A stretch of DNA of 64,000 nt, from the NCBI GenBank assembly GCA_964400625.1, contig CAYNUS010000006.1, positions 9,987 to 73,986 on the forward strand, given 5' to 3'. Positions 48,254 to 58,647 of the stretch are shown in pieces. Position 1 is the first letter of the stretch, and every line of letters begins with the position of its first letter. The translations under genes and the position numbers were made by a program. Origin of the DNA: DYFX01 sp964400625. GTDB taxonomy: Bacteria; Patescibacteriota; Patescibacteriia; SG8-24; DYFX01. The notes under the pieces are model-generated. The model was not told where the DNA came from, made no database searches, and saw only the letters and a list, made by a program, of their open reading frames with translations.

Positions 48254-49321
48254 TCATGATACCAGCGCGAGGAGTTTTTCGGCCAGCGCCTCCCGCGCGC
48301 CGGGGCGGAAGAGCGCCTGGAGCCCGAGCCCGAGGCGCCGCGCCTCTTCGGGCTTCTTCAGGAGGTCGCGGGTGAAGGTGACGAGCTGCTCGGGCGTGAG
48401 GTCGAGCTCGCGGAACATGCGCGCTCCGCCGCGCTCGACGACGTATTCGGCGTTCTTCTCCTGATGCGACTCGGCGATCGGCACGAGGATGACGGGTTTC
48501 GCCAGCGCGGCGAGCTCGGTCAGCGTCCCCATGCCGGCGCGGCTGATGACGACGTCGGCGGCGGCCATGAGATGCGCGATGTCGGCGCCCACGAAATCGA
48601 ACCGGTGGTAGCGTTCGGGATGCGTGAGCTTCGGCATGCGCGCGGGCGCCTTCTCGAGGCCGGTGATGTGCGCGAGTTCCGCGAAGCCGGTCCAGAGCGG
48701 CGAGGCCGACGCGATCAGCTCGTTCAGGAAGACGGAGCCCGTACCGCCGCCGAACGCGAGCACGACCGGCAGGTCGCCCGTCGCGCCGAGCAGGGCGAGC
48801 CCCTTCGCGCGGTCCCCTTCCTCGACGGCGCGGCGCACCGGGTTGCCGATGACGTCGGCCTTCGGGAAATCCGCGCGCGAGGCTTCGAACGTCGCGGTGG
48901 CGGCGGAGGCGCCGCCGGCCACGAGCCTGTTGCTGAGCGACGGCACGACGTCCTGCTGGTGGATCAGCGTCTTCACGCCGCGCAGCCGCGCCGCGAGCAT
49001 GACCGGCACCTGCACGTAGCCGCCGGCGCCGGCCACCGCGTCCGGCTTCTCCGCCGCGAGGATGCGCCCGGCCCGCCAGATCGCGGCCGCCAGGTCGAAC
49101 GGGAGCTTCAGGGTCTCGAGGCTCGCGTAGCGGCGCAGTTTCGGCGAGGCGAGCGCCAGGAACCGCATCCCCGCCTCCTCGACGAGGCGGCGTTCGGGGC
49201 CGTCGGGCGTGCCGACGAAGACGCATTCGGCGTCCGGCTTCCTGCGGCGGATCTCGTCGGCGGCCGCGAGGAGCGGCGCCACGGGCCCGAGCGTCCCGCC
49301 TCCGGCGAAAAGGAATTTCAT
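48254..49321 (-). CDS. murG: UDP-GlcNAc transferase MurG
   Basis: A 355-residue GT28 enzyme that adds GlcNAc to lipid I, giving lipid II. It has the N-terminal FAGGGTLGPVAP loop, AGAGGYVQVPVMLAA, HQQDVVPSLSNR, the second glycine loop AFGGGTGSVFLNEL and SRAGMGTLTEL (UDP-binding). The ATG at 49321 follows AAGGTAGGT; longer in-frame forms run into ftsW. It lies 19 bases after ftsW. Confidence 0.95.
   Translation of the reverse strand: MKFLFAGGGTLGPVAPLLAAADEIRRRKPDAECVFVGTPDGPERRLVEEAGMRFLALASPKLRRYASLETLKLPFDLAAAIWRAGRILAAEKPDAVAGAGGYVQVPVMLAARLRGVKTLIHQQDVVPSLSNRLVAGGASAATATFEASRADFPKADVIGNPVRRAVEEGDRAKGLALLGATGDLPVVLAFGGGTGSVFLNELIASASPLWTGFAELAHITGLEKAPARMPKLTHPERYHRFDFVGADIAHLMAAADVVISRAGMGTLTELAALAKPVILVPIAESHQEKNAEYVVERGGARMFRELDLTPEQLVTFTRDLLKKPEEARRLGLGLQALFRPGAREALAEKLLALVS
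48256..48264 (-). promoter_or_regulatory. extended -10 promoter of the cyclophilin gene within the murG end
   Basis: TGG-TATCAT spans the last codons and stop of murG, 9 bases before the ATG at 48246. Confidence 0.5.
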
Positions 49322-49340
49322 ATGCGATAACCTACCTTTT

Positions 49341-50453
49341 TCATCTTCGACGCGCAATCTTGCCGTGTTCCGACGAGATCGAGAGGAGGACGCCGACGGC
49401 CGCGAGGTTCGCGAGCATGGCAGTGCCGCCATGGCTGATGAACGGGAGCGGCACGCCGGTGAGCGGCATGAGCCCGACCATCGCCGAGATGTTGAGCGCC
49501 GCCTGGAAGCCGATCCAGGTCGTGATGCCGACCGCGGCGTAGCGCGAGAACGGATCGGCGGCCTGTTCGGCGATCTTGAGGCCGCGATAGATGAGGTAGA
49601 GGAACGCCAGGATGAGCGCGGCGGAGACGAGGAAGCCGAGCTCCTCCGAGATGACGGCGAAGATCGAATCGCCCGCGACTTCCGGCAGGTACTGGAACTT
49701 CTGGCGGGACTTGCCGAGCCCGAGGCCGAACCAGCCTCCGGAGCCGATCGCGAGCAGGGCCTGGTTGATGTGATAGCCGACGCCCTGCGGATCGAGGTCG
49801 GGGCGCAGGAAGATCTTGAGGCGGTCGGCGCGGTACGGCGCGATCTTGATGAAGACCGCGAACATGGCGGCGCCGGCGGCCACGAGGATGCCGAGATGCT
49901 TCAGCGAGGCGCCGGCGGCGATGTACATCGTGAAGAGGAACGCGATGATGACGGCGGTGGTGCCGAGGTCGGACTGCGCCATCATGAGCGCGATGACCAT
50001 GGCGACGGAGATTCCGAACGGCACGAAGCCGGTCCAGAAGCCCTTGATGGTCTCCTCGTCGCGGCGCGAGAGCCAGTCGGCGAAATACAGCACGAGACAG
50101 AGCTTGGCGATCTCCGACGGCTGGAGCGAGAAGCCGCCGAGCTGGATCCAGCTGCCGCTGCCGTAATCGGCCCGCAGGCCCGGAATGAAGCCGAGGCACA
50201 GGAGGACCGCCGCCGCGACGATCATGAGCGGCGCGACCCGTTTGACGCGCTCGATCGGGATGCGTGAGGCGAGGAAGAGCAGGACCAGGCCCGGCAGGAC
50301 GCCGAAGAGGAGCTGGCGCTTGAGGAAGTGGTAGCTGTCGCCGAAGCGCGAGAAGCCCGTGGGGCCCGTGGCCGACGCGAGCGCGACCAGCCCGAAGACG
50401 ACCAGTCCGGCCGTCACGGCGAGCAGCTGCAGGTCGGGCACGTTCCGCCGCAT
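49341..50453 (-). CDS. ftsW: SEDS glycosyltransferase FtsW/RodA
   Basis: A 370-residue polytopic protein with about ten membrane helices. SEDS motifs include GSWIQLGGFSLQPSE, MAQSDLGTT, the catalytic-site Asp loop region (SDLG and the long outer loop with GWFGLGLGKSRQKF, LPEVAGDSIFAVISEELG) and GVPLPFISHGGTA. It polymerises lipid II into glycan strands; its position beside murG favours FtsW over RodA. It begins three bases after lon. Confidence 0.93.
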   Translation of the reverse strand: MRRNVPDLQLLAVTAGLVVFGLVALASATGPTGFSRFGDSYHFLKRQLLFGVLPGLVLLFLASRIPIERVKRVAPLMIVAAAVLLCLGFIPGLRADYGSGSWIQLGGFSLQPSEIAKLCLVLYFADWLSRRDEETIKGFWTGFVPFGISVAMVIALMMAQSDLGTTAVIIAFLFTMYIAAGASLKHLGILVAAGAAMFAVFIKIAPYRADRLKIFLRPDLDPQGVGYHINQALLAIGSGGWFGLGLGKSRQKFQYLPEVAGDSIFAVISEELGFLVSAALILAFLYLIYRGLKIAEQAADPFSRYAAVGITTWIGFQAALNISAMVGLMPLTGVPLPFISHGGTAMLANLAAVGVLLSISSEHGKIARRR

Positions 50454-50456
50454 ACG

Positions 50457-52805
<2,349 letters not shown>

Positions 52806-52828
52806 GCGTTGGGGGTTACTTCGAGCCT

Positions 52829-52860
52829 ATCGTAACACAAAACCGGCCCTTAGGGGCCGG
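52829..52860 (-). promoter_or_regulatory. mraY terminator followed by the lon promoter
   Basis: CCGGCCC (52843-52849), loop, GGGCCGG (52854-52860), then TTTTGTGT on minus ends mraY. The lon extended -10 TGT-TACGAT (52829-52837) directly follows in the T-rich tail. Confidence 0.7.
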
Positions 52861-52866
52861 CGTTTT

Positions 52867-53901
52867 TCAGCGATCGAGCAGGGCGATGATGAGCCCCAGC
52901 ACGCCGCTCACGGCGGCGATGACCCAGAAGCGCATCACGATGGTCGCCTCGGCCCAGCCCTTGGCCTCGAAGTGGTGGTGGACGGGCGCCGAGAGGAAGA
53001 CCTTCTTCTTCCGGAACTTCTTCGAGAGCACCTGGATGATGACGGACAGCGACTCGAGGACGAAGACGAGGCCGATGATGGGCAGGAGGAGCAGGCTGTT
53101 GGTCAGCATGGCGACGACGCCGAGCGTGACCCCGAGCGACATCGCTCCGGTGTCGCCCATGAAGAAGCGCGCGGGATTGATGTTGAACCACAGGAAGGCG
53201 AGCAGCGCGCCGACGACCGCGCCGCAGAAGGCGGCGAGCTCGTGCTTGTCCTGGAAGAAGGCGATGGCGCCGTAGGCGGCGAAGGCGGTGAGGAGCGTGC
53301 CGGCGGCCAAGCCGTCGAGGCCGTCGGTCTCGTTCACCGAGAACGCGGTGGCGATGATGATGAAGATGAAGATCGGGATCATCCAAGGGCCGACCTCGAC
53401 GATGCCGACGAACGGCACGCGCAGGACGTCCCATTCGAGCTTCACGTAGAACCACCAGGCGGCGACCGCGGCGATGAGCGAATAGGAAAGGAGGCGGTGC
53501 CAGACCTTGAGGCCGCCGCCGTGCGCGCCGATCTTGCGGACGTTCAGGTAGTCGTCGACGAGGCCGACGATGGCGGCGAAGAAGAGCGCGGCGATCGGCA
53601 GGAGGGTCTCGCGGCGCGAGATGAAGTTCAGCTCGATCCACGGCTGGTCGCGGATGACGTTGGCGGCCAAGGAGAACGCGAAGGCGACCGCGAGCACGGC
53701 GCCCCAGATCAGGATGCCGCCCATGGTCGGCGTGCCGCTCTTGGCGGCGTGGAGTTTGGCGAAGATCGGCGCGCTTTCCTCGCTGCGGATCTGCTTGCCG
53801 AGCTTGAGGTACCGCAGGAGGCGCGTGACGGCCGGCGTGGCGACCATGGCGACGGCGAAGGACGCCGTCGAAGCGACGAGGATGGCGATGGCGGAGTTCA
53901 T
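52867..53901 (-). CDS. mraY: phospho-MurNAc-pentapeptide transferase
   Basis: A 344-residue polytopic enzyme that makes lipid I from UDP-MurNAc-pentapeptide and undecaprenyl phosphate. Conserved pieces: SGTPTMGG, GLVDDYLNVRK, NETDGLDGLAAG, FMGDTGAMSLG and APVHHHFEAKGW, each holding the catalytic Asp or His residues. About ten membrane helices. It begins one base after the small membrane protein gene (TGA-C-ATG). Confidence 0.97.
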   Translation of the reverse strand: MNSAIAILVASTASFAVAMVATPAVTRLLRYLKLGKQIRSEESAPIFAKLHAAKSGTPTMGGILIWGAVLAVAFAFSLAANVIRDQPWIELNFISRRETLLPIAALFFAAIVGLVDDYLNVRKIGAHGGGLKVWHRLLSYSLIAAVAAWWFYVKLEWDVLRVPFVGIVEVGPWMIPIFIFIIIATAFSVNETDGLDGLAAGTLLTAFAAYGAIAFFQDKHELAAFCGAVVGALLAFLWFNINPARFFMGDTGAMSLGVTLGVVAMLTNSLLLLPIIGLVFVLESLSVIIQVLSKKFRKKKVFLSAPVHHHFEAKGWAEATIVMRFWVIAAVSGVLGLIIALLDR

Positions 53902-53902
53902 G

Positions 53903-54280
53903 TCAGATGTTCAGCAGGATGGTCAGGAAGGCGACGAGGGCGAGGAGGCACTGCAGCAGGATGGCGAGCGTCATCACGGCGGCGCTGGCGAGACGGTCCT
54001 TCTCGTAGTGCCGCACCGAGAACCAGGCGTCGGCGGCGAGGATCAGGAGGCCGAGCGCCGGCAGGCGCAGGAGCTTCCACGGCGCGCCGATCTGGTCGAC
54101 GCCGAAGTAGATGGTGTAGTGGAGGGCGAAGAACGGGCTGGTGTCGAGGCGCGGGACCACGAACCACAGCGTCATGATCCAGGTGAACAGGTTCACGCCC
54201 GTCGCCAAGAGGAGCGCGACGCGCACGGTGCGCGCCTCGCGGAGGTGCAATCGGTGGCGCTCGAAGAGGCGGCCGAACAT
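53903..54280 (-). CDS. hypothetical three-TM membrane protein
   Basis: A 125-residue protein with three or four membrane helices (about 20-38, 42-58, 70-85, 98-122) and a basic N-terminus. The family is not recognised; the position before mraY suggests an envelope role only weakly. The ATG at 54280 lies 12 bases after TACGAT (54293-54298); longer in-frame versions would extend into pilB on the opposite strand and are rejected. Confidence 0.6.
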   Translation of the reverse strand: MFGRLFERHRLHLREARTVRVALLLATGVNLFTWIMTLWFVVPRLDTSPFFALHYTIYFGVDQIGAPWKLLRLPALGLLILAADAWFSVRHYEKDRLASAAVMTLAILLQCLLALVAFLTILLNI

Positions 54281-54292
54281 ATGTCGGGTGCC

Positions 54293-54317
54293 ATCGTACC
54301 GGGAAATAGGATATAAT
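54293..54317. promoter_or_regulatory. divergent promoters of mraY unit and pil operon
   Basis: Minus -10 TACGAT (54293-54298) with its -35 region overlapping the plus -10 TATAAT (54312-54317). The pilB ATG is 9 bases after TATAAT, so the pilus transcript is probably leaderless. Confidence 0.65.
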
Positions 54318-54326
54318 GCCAGCGCT

Positions 54327-56051
54327 ATGTATAACGACGCCCTTCTCCAGAAGATCCTCCTGACCGCCGGCACCTTCAAGCCGGCCGAGCTCAAGGACCA
54401 CGTCGCCGCCGCCAAGGAAAAGCGCGTGCGCCTGGAGGAGTATCTGCTCGAGAAGATGCCGGAAGAGACGCTCTTCCGCCTCGCCGCCGACTATTTCAAG
54501 GTGCCGTTCGTCGACCTGAAAGGCGTGCAGGTCCGCAAGGACTTCCTCGACCTCGTGCCGGAACCGATCGCCACGACCCACGAGATCGTCCCCTTCGACA
54601 AGGGCGAGAAGACGCTCAAGGTCGCCGCGCTCGACCCGCAGGATCTCCAGACCATCGAGTTCCTCCGCCGCAAGACGGGGCTCGACGTGCAGGTGCACGT
54701 GACGACGCCCACCGCGCTCCGCGAGATCATCAAGCAATACAAACGTTCGCTCAAGGCCGAGTTCGAGGACATCGCCAAGGCGACGGGCGTCGAGGGCGCC
54801 GAGGACGACCAGACGAAGCTGCGCGAGCTCGCGCAGGACCTGCCGGTCGTGCGCATCGTGGAATCGCTCCTCGAGCACGCCGTCTTCGAAGGCGCGTCCG
54901 ACATCCACATCGAGCCGTCCGAGCAGGACCTCGTCGTGCGCTATCGCGTCGACGGCATCCTCCGCAACGTCATGACCCTGCCGAAGAACTCGCAGGCCGG
55001 CATCCTCGCGCGCATCAAGGTGCTCTCCAACCTGAAGCTCGACGAGCACCGCCTGCCGCAGGACGGCCGCATGAAGATCAGCGGGCCGGGCTACAAGTAT
55101 TCCGTCCGCGTCTCGACGCTGCCCGTCATGGACGGCGAGAAGATCGTCATGCGCCTCCTCTCCGAGACGGCGCAGGCGCTCTCGCTCGAACAGCTCGGGT
55201 TCGTCGACAAGCACCTCGACATCCTGAAGCGGAACATCATGAAGCCGCACGGCATCATCTTCGTGACGGGCCCGACGGGTTCCGGCAAGACGACGACGCT
55301 CTATTCCGTGCTCTCCCTCCGCAACACGCCCGGCGTGAACATCTCGACGATCGAGGACCCGGTCGAATACCGCATGACCGGCGTGAACCAGTCGCAGGTC
55401 AACCCCAAGATCGGCTTCACCTTCGCCGTCGGCCTGCGCACGCTGCTGCGCCAGGACCCGAACATCATCATGGTCGGCGAGATCCGCGACGGCGAGACCG
55501 CCGAGATCGCCACCAACGCCGCCATGACCGGCCACCTCGTCTTCGCCACGCTGCACACCAACGACTCCGTCACCTCGCTCCCCCGCCTCGTCGACATGGG
55601 CGTGCCGCGCTTCCTCGTGGCCTTCACCTGCAACATCATCGTGGCCCAGCGCCTGGTCCGCAAGGTCTGCAAGGAATGCAAGACGCCCTACAAGATCTCC
55701 AAGACGCAGCTCAAGGAGCTCTCCGAGGTCTACGACGTCCCGCACCTCACCGAGCTGCTCCAGCGCGACGGCTTCATCGCGCCCGGGCAGACGCTCGACA
55801 AGGTCGACTTCTTCCACGGCAACGGCTGCAAGCACTGCAACAACGAGGGCTACAAGGGGCGCATGGGCATCTACGAGGTGCTCGAGGTCACGAAGGCGAT
55901 CCAGGACCTCATCAACAAGGACGCGTCCAACGCCGAGATGTACGAGGCCGCCGAGAAGGAAGGGATGATCCCGATCGTGGAAGACGGCTTCGCCAAGGCC
56001 GTGAAGGGCCTGACGACGCTCGAGGAGATCCTGCGCGTCACCAAGGAATAG
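54327..56051 (+). CDS. pilB: type IV pilus assembly ATPase PilB
   Basis: A 574-residue secretion ATPase powering pilus extension. An N-terminal MshEN-like domain (about 1-150) precedes the core with Walker A GPTGSGKTT (near 315), Asp box and Walker B IIMVGEIRDGETAE, and the zinc-binding cysteine pairs CKEC (near 449) and CKHC (near 501). Length is typical. It begins the ten-gene pilus operon with no Shine-Dalgarno. Confidence 0.97.
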   Translation: MYNDALLQKILLTAGTFKPAELKDHVAAAKEKRVRLEEYLLEKMPEETLFRLAADYFKVPFVDLKGVQVRKDFLDLVPEPIATTHEIVPFDKGEKTLKVAALDPQDLQTIEFLRRKTGLDVQVHVTTPTALREIIKQYKRSLKAEFEDIAKATGVEGAEDDQTKLRELAQDLPVVRIVESLLEHAVFEGASDIHIEPSEQDLVVRYRVDGILRNVMTLPKNSQAGILARIKVLSNLKLDEHRLPQDGRMKISGPGYKYSVRVSTLPVMDGEKIVMRLLSETAQALSLEQLGFVDKHLDILKRNIMKPHGIIFVTGPTGSGKTTTLYSVLSLRNTPGVNISTIEDPVEYRMTGVNQSQVNPKIGFTFAVGLRTLLRQDPNIIMVGEIRDGETAEIATNAAMTGHLVFATLHTNDSVTSLPRLVDMGVPRFLVAFTCNIIVAQRLVRKVCKECKTPYKISKTQLKELSEVYDVPHLTELLQRDGFIAPGQTLDKVDFFHGNGCKHCNNEGYKGRMGIYEVLEVTKAIQDLINKDASNAEMYEAAEKEGMIPIVEDGFAKAVKGLTTLEEILRVTKE

Positions 56052-56052
56052 T

Positions 56053-57150
56053 ATGGCCGACATCAATCTCGACGAATACGTCGCGCGGCTCCGGAGGCGC
56101 TTCATGCGGGTCAAGCTCCCGCAGAAGATCTTCTTCACGGAGAACCTGCGCGTCATGGTCAAGGCCGGCCTCTCGCTGACCGAGGCCTTGAAGACGCTCG
56201 CGCTCCAGACGGAGCAGAAGGGCTTCAAGGCCGTCATCCTGGAACTGCACGCCGACGTCGAGAAGGGCACGAGCCTCTCGCAGTCGCTCGCCAAGCACGA
56301 GCGCCTCTTCGAGCCGATCTTCGTCAACATGATCGCCGCCGGCGAGGTCTCGGGCACGCTCGAGAAGACGCTCGAGCAGCTCACGACGCAGATGCGCAAG
56401 GACTACGACCTGATCTCGAAGGTCAAGAGCGCCATGACGTATCCGCTCGTCGTCCTCTCCGCCACGGTGCTGATCGGCATCGGCATGATGGTCTTCGTCG
56501 TGCCGCAGATCCTTTCCATCTTCGAGGAGATCGGCACCGACGAGCTGCCCGTCCCGACCAAGATCCTCATCTTCGTGTCGGATTCCCTGAAGGCCTACTG
56601 GCCGTTCATCATCGTCGGCGTCGGCGGCCTGATCGCGGCCTTCATCTGGGCCATCGGCACGCCGCCCGGCAAGGCCGTCTGGCACAAGATCCTGCTGAAG
56701 ATGCCGATCATCGGGCCGATCATCATGAAGATCAACCTGGCGCGCTTCACCCGCACGCTCTCGAGCCTGCTGCGCACCGACATCCCCATCGTCCAGGGCC
56801 TGACCATCACCTCCGACATCGTCCGCAACGTCTATTATCATGACGCGTGCCTCGCCATGGCCGAGGCGGTCAAGAAGGGCGAGCAGATCTCGCAGGTGCT
56901 CGAACGCAGCCCCAAGCTCTTCCCGCCGCTCGTCGTCCAGATGACGGCCGTCGGCGAGCGCGCCGGTACCGTGGACGAGATGCTCCAGGAGATCGCGGAG
57001 TTCTACGAGAAGCAGGTCGAGCAGATCATGGGCAGCCTATCCTCGATCATCGAGCCGATCCTCATCATCTTCCTGGGCGGCGCGGTCGGCGGCATCGCGC
57101 TCGCCATCATCACCCCCATCTACTCGCTGACCACGAAGTTCGGACAATAA
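56053..57150 (+). CDS. pilC: type IV pilus inner-membrane platform protein PilC
   Basis: A 365-residue PilC/GspF with two T2SSF repeats (about 20-145 and 230-350), each with a cytoplasmic helical bundle followed by membrane helices (near 120-145, 170-195, 335-360). It couples PilB to the growing pilus. It begins one base after the pilB stop (TAG-T-ATG). Confidence 0.95.
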   Translation: MADINLDEYVARLRRRFMRVKLPQKIFFTENLRVMVKAGLSLTEALKTLALQTEQKGFKAVILELHADVEKGTSLSQSLAKHERLFEPIFVNMIAAGEVSGTLEKTLEQLTTQMRKDYDLISKVKSAMTYPLVVLSATVLIGIGMMVFVVPQILSIFEEIGTDELPVPTKILIFVSDSLKAYWPFIIVGVGGLIAAFIWAIGTPPGKAVWHKILLKMPIIGPIIMKINLARFTRTLSSLLRTDIPIVQGLTITSDIVRNVYYHDACLAMAEAVKKGEQISQVLERSPKLFPPLVVQMTAVGERAGTVDEMLQEIAEFYEKQVEQIMGSLSSIIEPILIIFLGGAVGGIALAIITPIYSLTTKFGQ

Positions 57151-57151
57151 G

Positions 57152-58081
57152 ATGAAGACCCGCGGCCTCAGCCTCATCGAGATCGTCGTCGGCGTCAGCC
57201 TCGTCTCCGTGCTGATCGTCGTCTTCGGCGTGTCGCTCATGGCGGCGGTCTACGCCCAGCGCGTGAAGCTGCGCAACATGGCCTCCGTGCTCGCCGACCA
57301 GCAGCTGGCGGCGCTCCAGGTCATCGACACCTCCCAGCTCGGGAACCAGACGGCGGGCGCGCTCACGGGCGTCCTCTTCACGCAGGGCGCGTTCGGCGCG
57401 GTCGAGGACCTGACGGCACCCTCCCCGCCGCGCGCCTTCAACGCCGCGACCTCGACCGTCGCCTCGGGGCTCACGGCGCTGATGCCGCTTCCCAAGAACG
57501 CCTACGCCGATTTCACGCTGACCGCGGACATCAAGGCGAACGGCGGATCGCCGGCCGATTGGCAGGCCGGTTTCCTCTTCCGCGCGCGCGATCTCCGCAA
57601 CCACTACCGCGTCTACCTGACCGCGACCTCGCTCGTGCTCCAGCGCGTCTCCGCCGACGCCGTCACGACGCTCTACTCGGACGCGCGCGCCATCTCGCTG
57701 GACAGCTGGCAGGAGCTCAGCGTCGCCGCCACGGGCTCGTCGATCGGCGTCTACCTGAACGGCAACCTCGTCACCACGCAGAACGACGCGAGCTTCTCCG
57801 TCGGGCAGGCCGCCTTGGCCGTCTGGGAAGGCGCGTCCGTCAACTTCGACGACGTGACGATCGGCGGCGAGACCTGGGACTTCGAGGACGCCTCGATCGG
57901 CGAGGTCCACGACGACTGGCTGCGCTTCGGGCTCGGCGACCTGCCGAGCGGCACCGGCACGCTGACCGTCTCCTCGCCGTATTCCGACCCGTCGTACAAA
58001 CGCTACTCGGTCATCATCTCGTGGTTCGACCGCTCCGGTTCGATGCGCTCGATCACGCATAACGCCGAGAAGGCCAACTGA
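57152..58081 (+). CDS. prepilin-like protein with LamG-type lectin domain
   Basis: A 309-residue class III-like pseudopilin. The leader is MKTRG with cleavage before LSLIE (Glu at +5), followed by the N-terminal pilin helix (about 6-40). Residues 115-255 have the beta-sandwich pattern of concanavalin-like/LamG domains (WQAGFLFRARDLRNHYRVYL, LVLQRVSADAVTTLY, IGVYLNGNLV). Such a domain on a minor pilin could bind glycans at the pilus tip. It starts one base after pilC. Confidence 0.75.
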   Translation: MKTRGLSLIEIVVGVSLVSVLIVVFGVSLMAAVYAQRVKLRNMASVLADQQLAALQVIDTSQLGNQTAGALTGVLFTQGAFGAVEDLTAPSPPRAFNAATSTVASGLTALMPLPKNAYADFTLTADIKANGGSPADWQAGFLFRARDLRNHYRVYLTATSLVLQRVSADAVTTLYSDARAISLDSWQELSVAATGSSIGVYLNGNLVTTQNDASFSVGQAALAVWEGASVNFDDVTIGGETWDFEDASIGEVHDDWLRFGLGDLPSGTGTLTVSSPYSDPSYKRYSVIISWFDRSGSMRSITHNAEKAN

Positions 58082-58082
58082 T

Positions 58083-58643
58083 ATGCGCGCACGCGGCGTC
58101 ACCACGCTCGAACTCGCCGTCTCCATGGCCGTCGGCGCCATGATCTTCACCATCCTCGGCGCGATCTTCATCGCGCAGGGGCGCTACTTCGCGATCGAGG
58201 ACGCCATCGCCGAGACGCAGTACAACGCCTTCCAGATCCTCGACACGGCCGGGCTCTACGCCCTGTCAGCCTCCGGCGTGATCGGCAGCCGCACCATCAA
58301 CGGCACCGCCTATTCGACGGGCACCTCCACGGTCGTGCTGGAACTCCCTTCGATCGACGCCTCCGGCACGATCCTGATCAACACCTACGACTATGTCGCG
58401 CTCGGCATCGACCCGTCCGACCCGAGCCGTTTCGTGGTCGATATCGACGCCGGCACGAACTCCGACCGCGTCGACACGACCCGCACCCCCGGCGCGCTGG
58501 TGGACAAGCTCATTTTCCGATATAATACGGTCGATACGACGCAAGCGACGGCCATCGAGCTGTACGTCCGGACGCGCAAGGACGCGCGGGGGCAAACCAT
58601 CCTCACGCCCCTGGGCAAGATCTACTACTTGGGCTCAACCTGA
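58083..58643 (+). CDS. minor pseudopilin
   Basis: A 186-residue prepilin-like protein: MRARG then VTTLE with Glu at +5, a hydrophobic helix (about 8-32) and a beta-rich C-terminal part. It corresponds to PilW/GspJ-like minor pilins in position but not by clear motif. TGA-T-ATG junction with the previous gene; a PilX-like gene follows. Confidence 0.75.
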   Translation: MRARGVTTLELAVSMAVGAMIFTILGAIFIAQGRYFAIEDAIAETQYNAFQILDTAGLYALSASGVIGSRTINGTAYSTGTSTVVLELPSIDASGTILINTYDYVALGIDPSDPSRFVVDIDAGTNSDRVDTTRTPGALVDKLIFRYNTVDTTQATAIELYVRTRKDARGQTILTPLGKIYYLGST

Positions 58644-58647
58644 ACCT

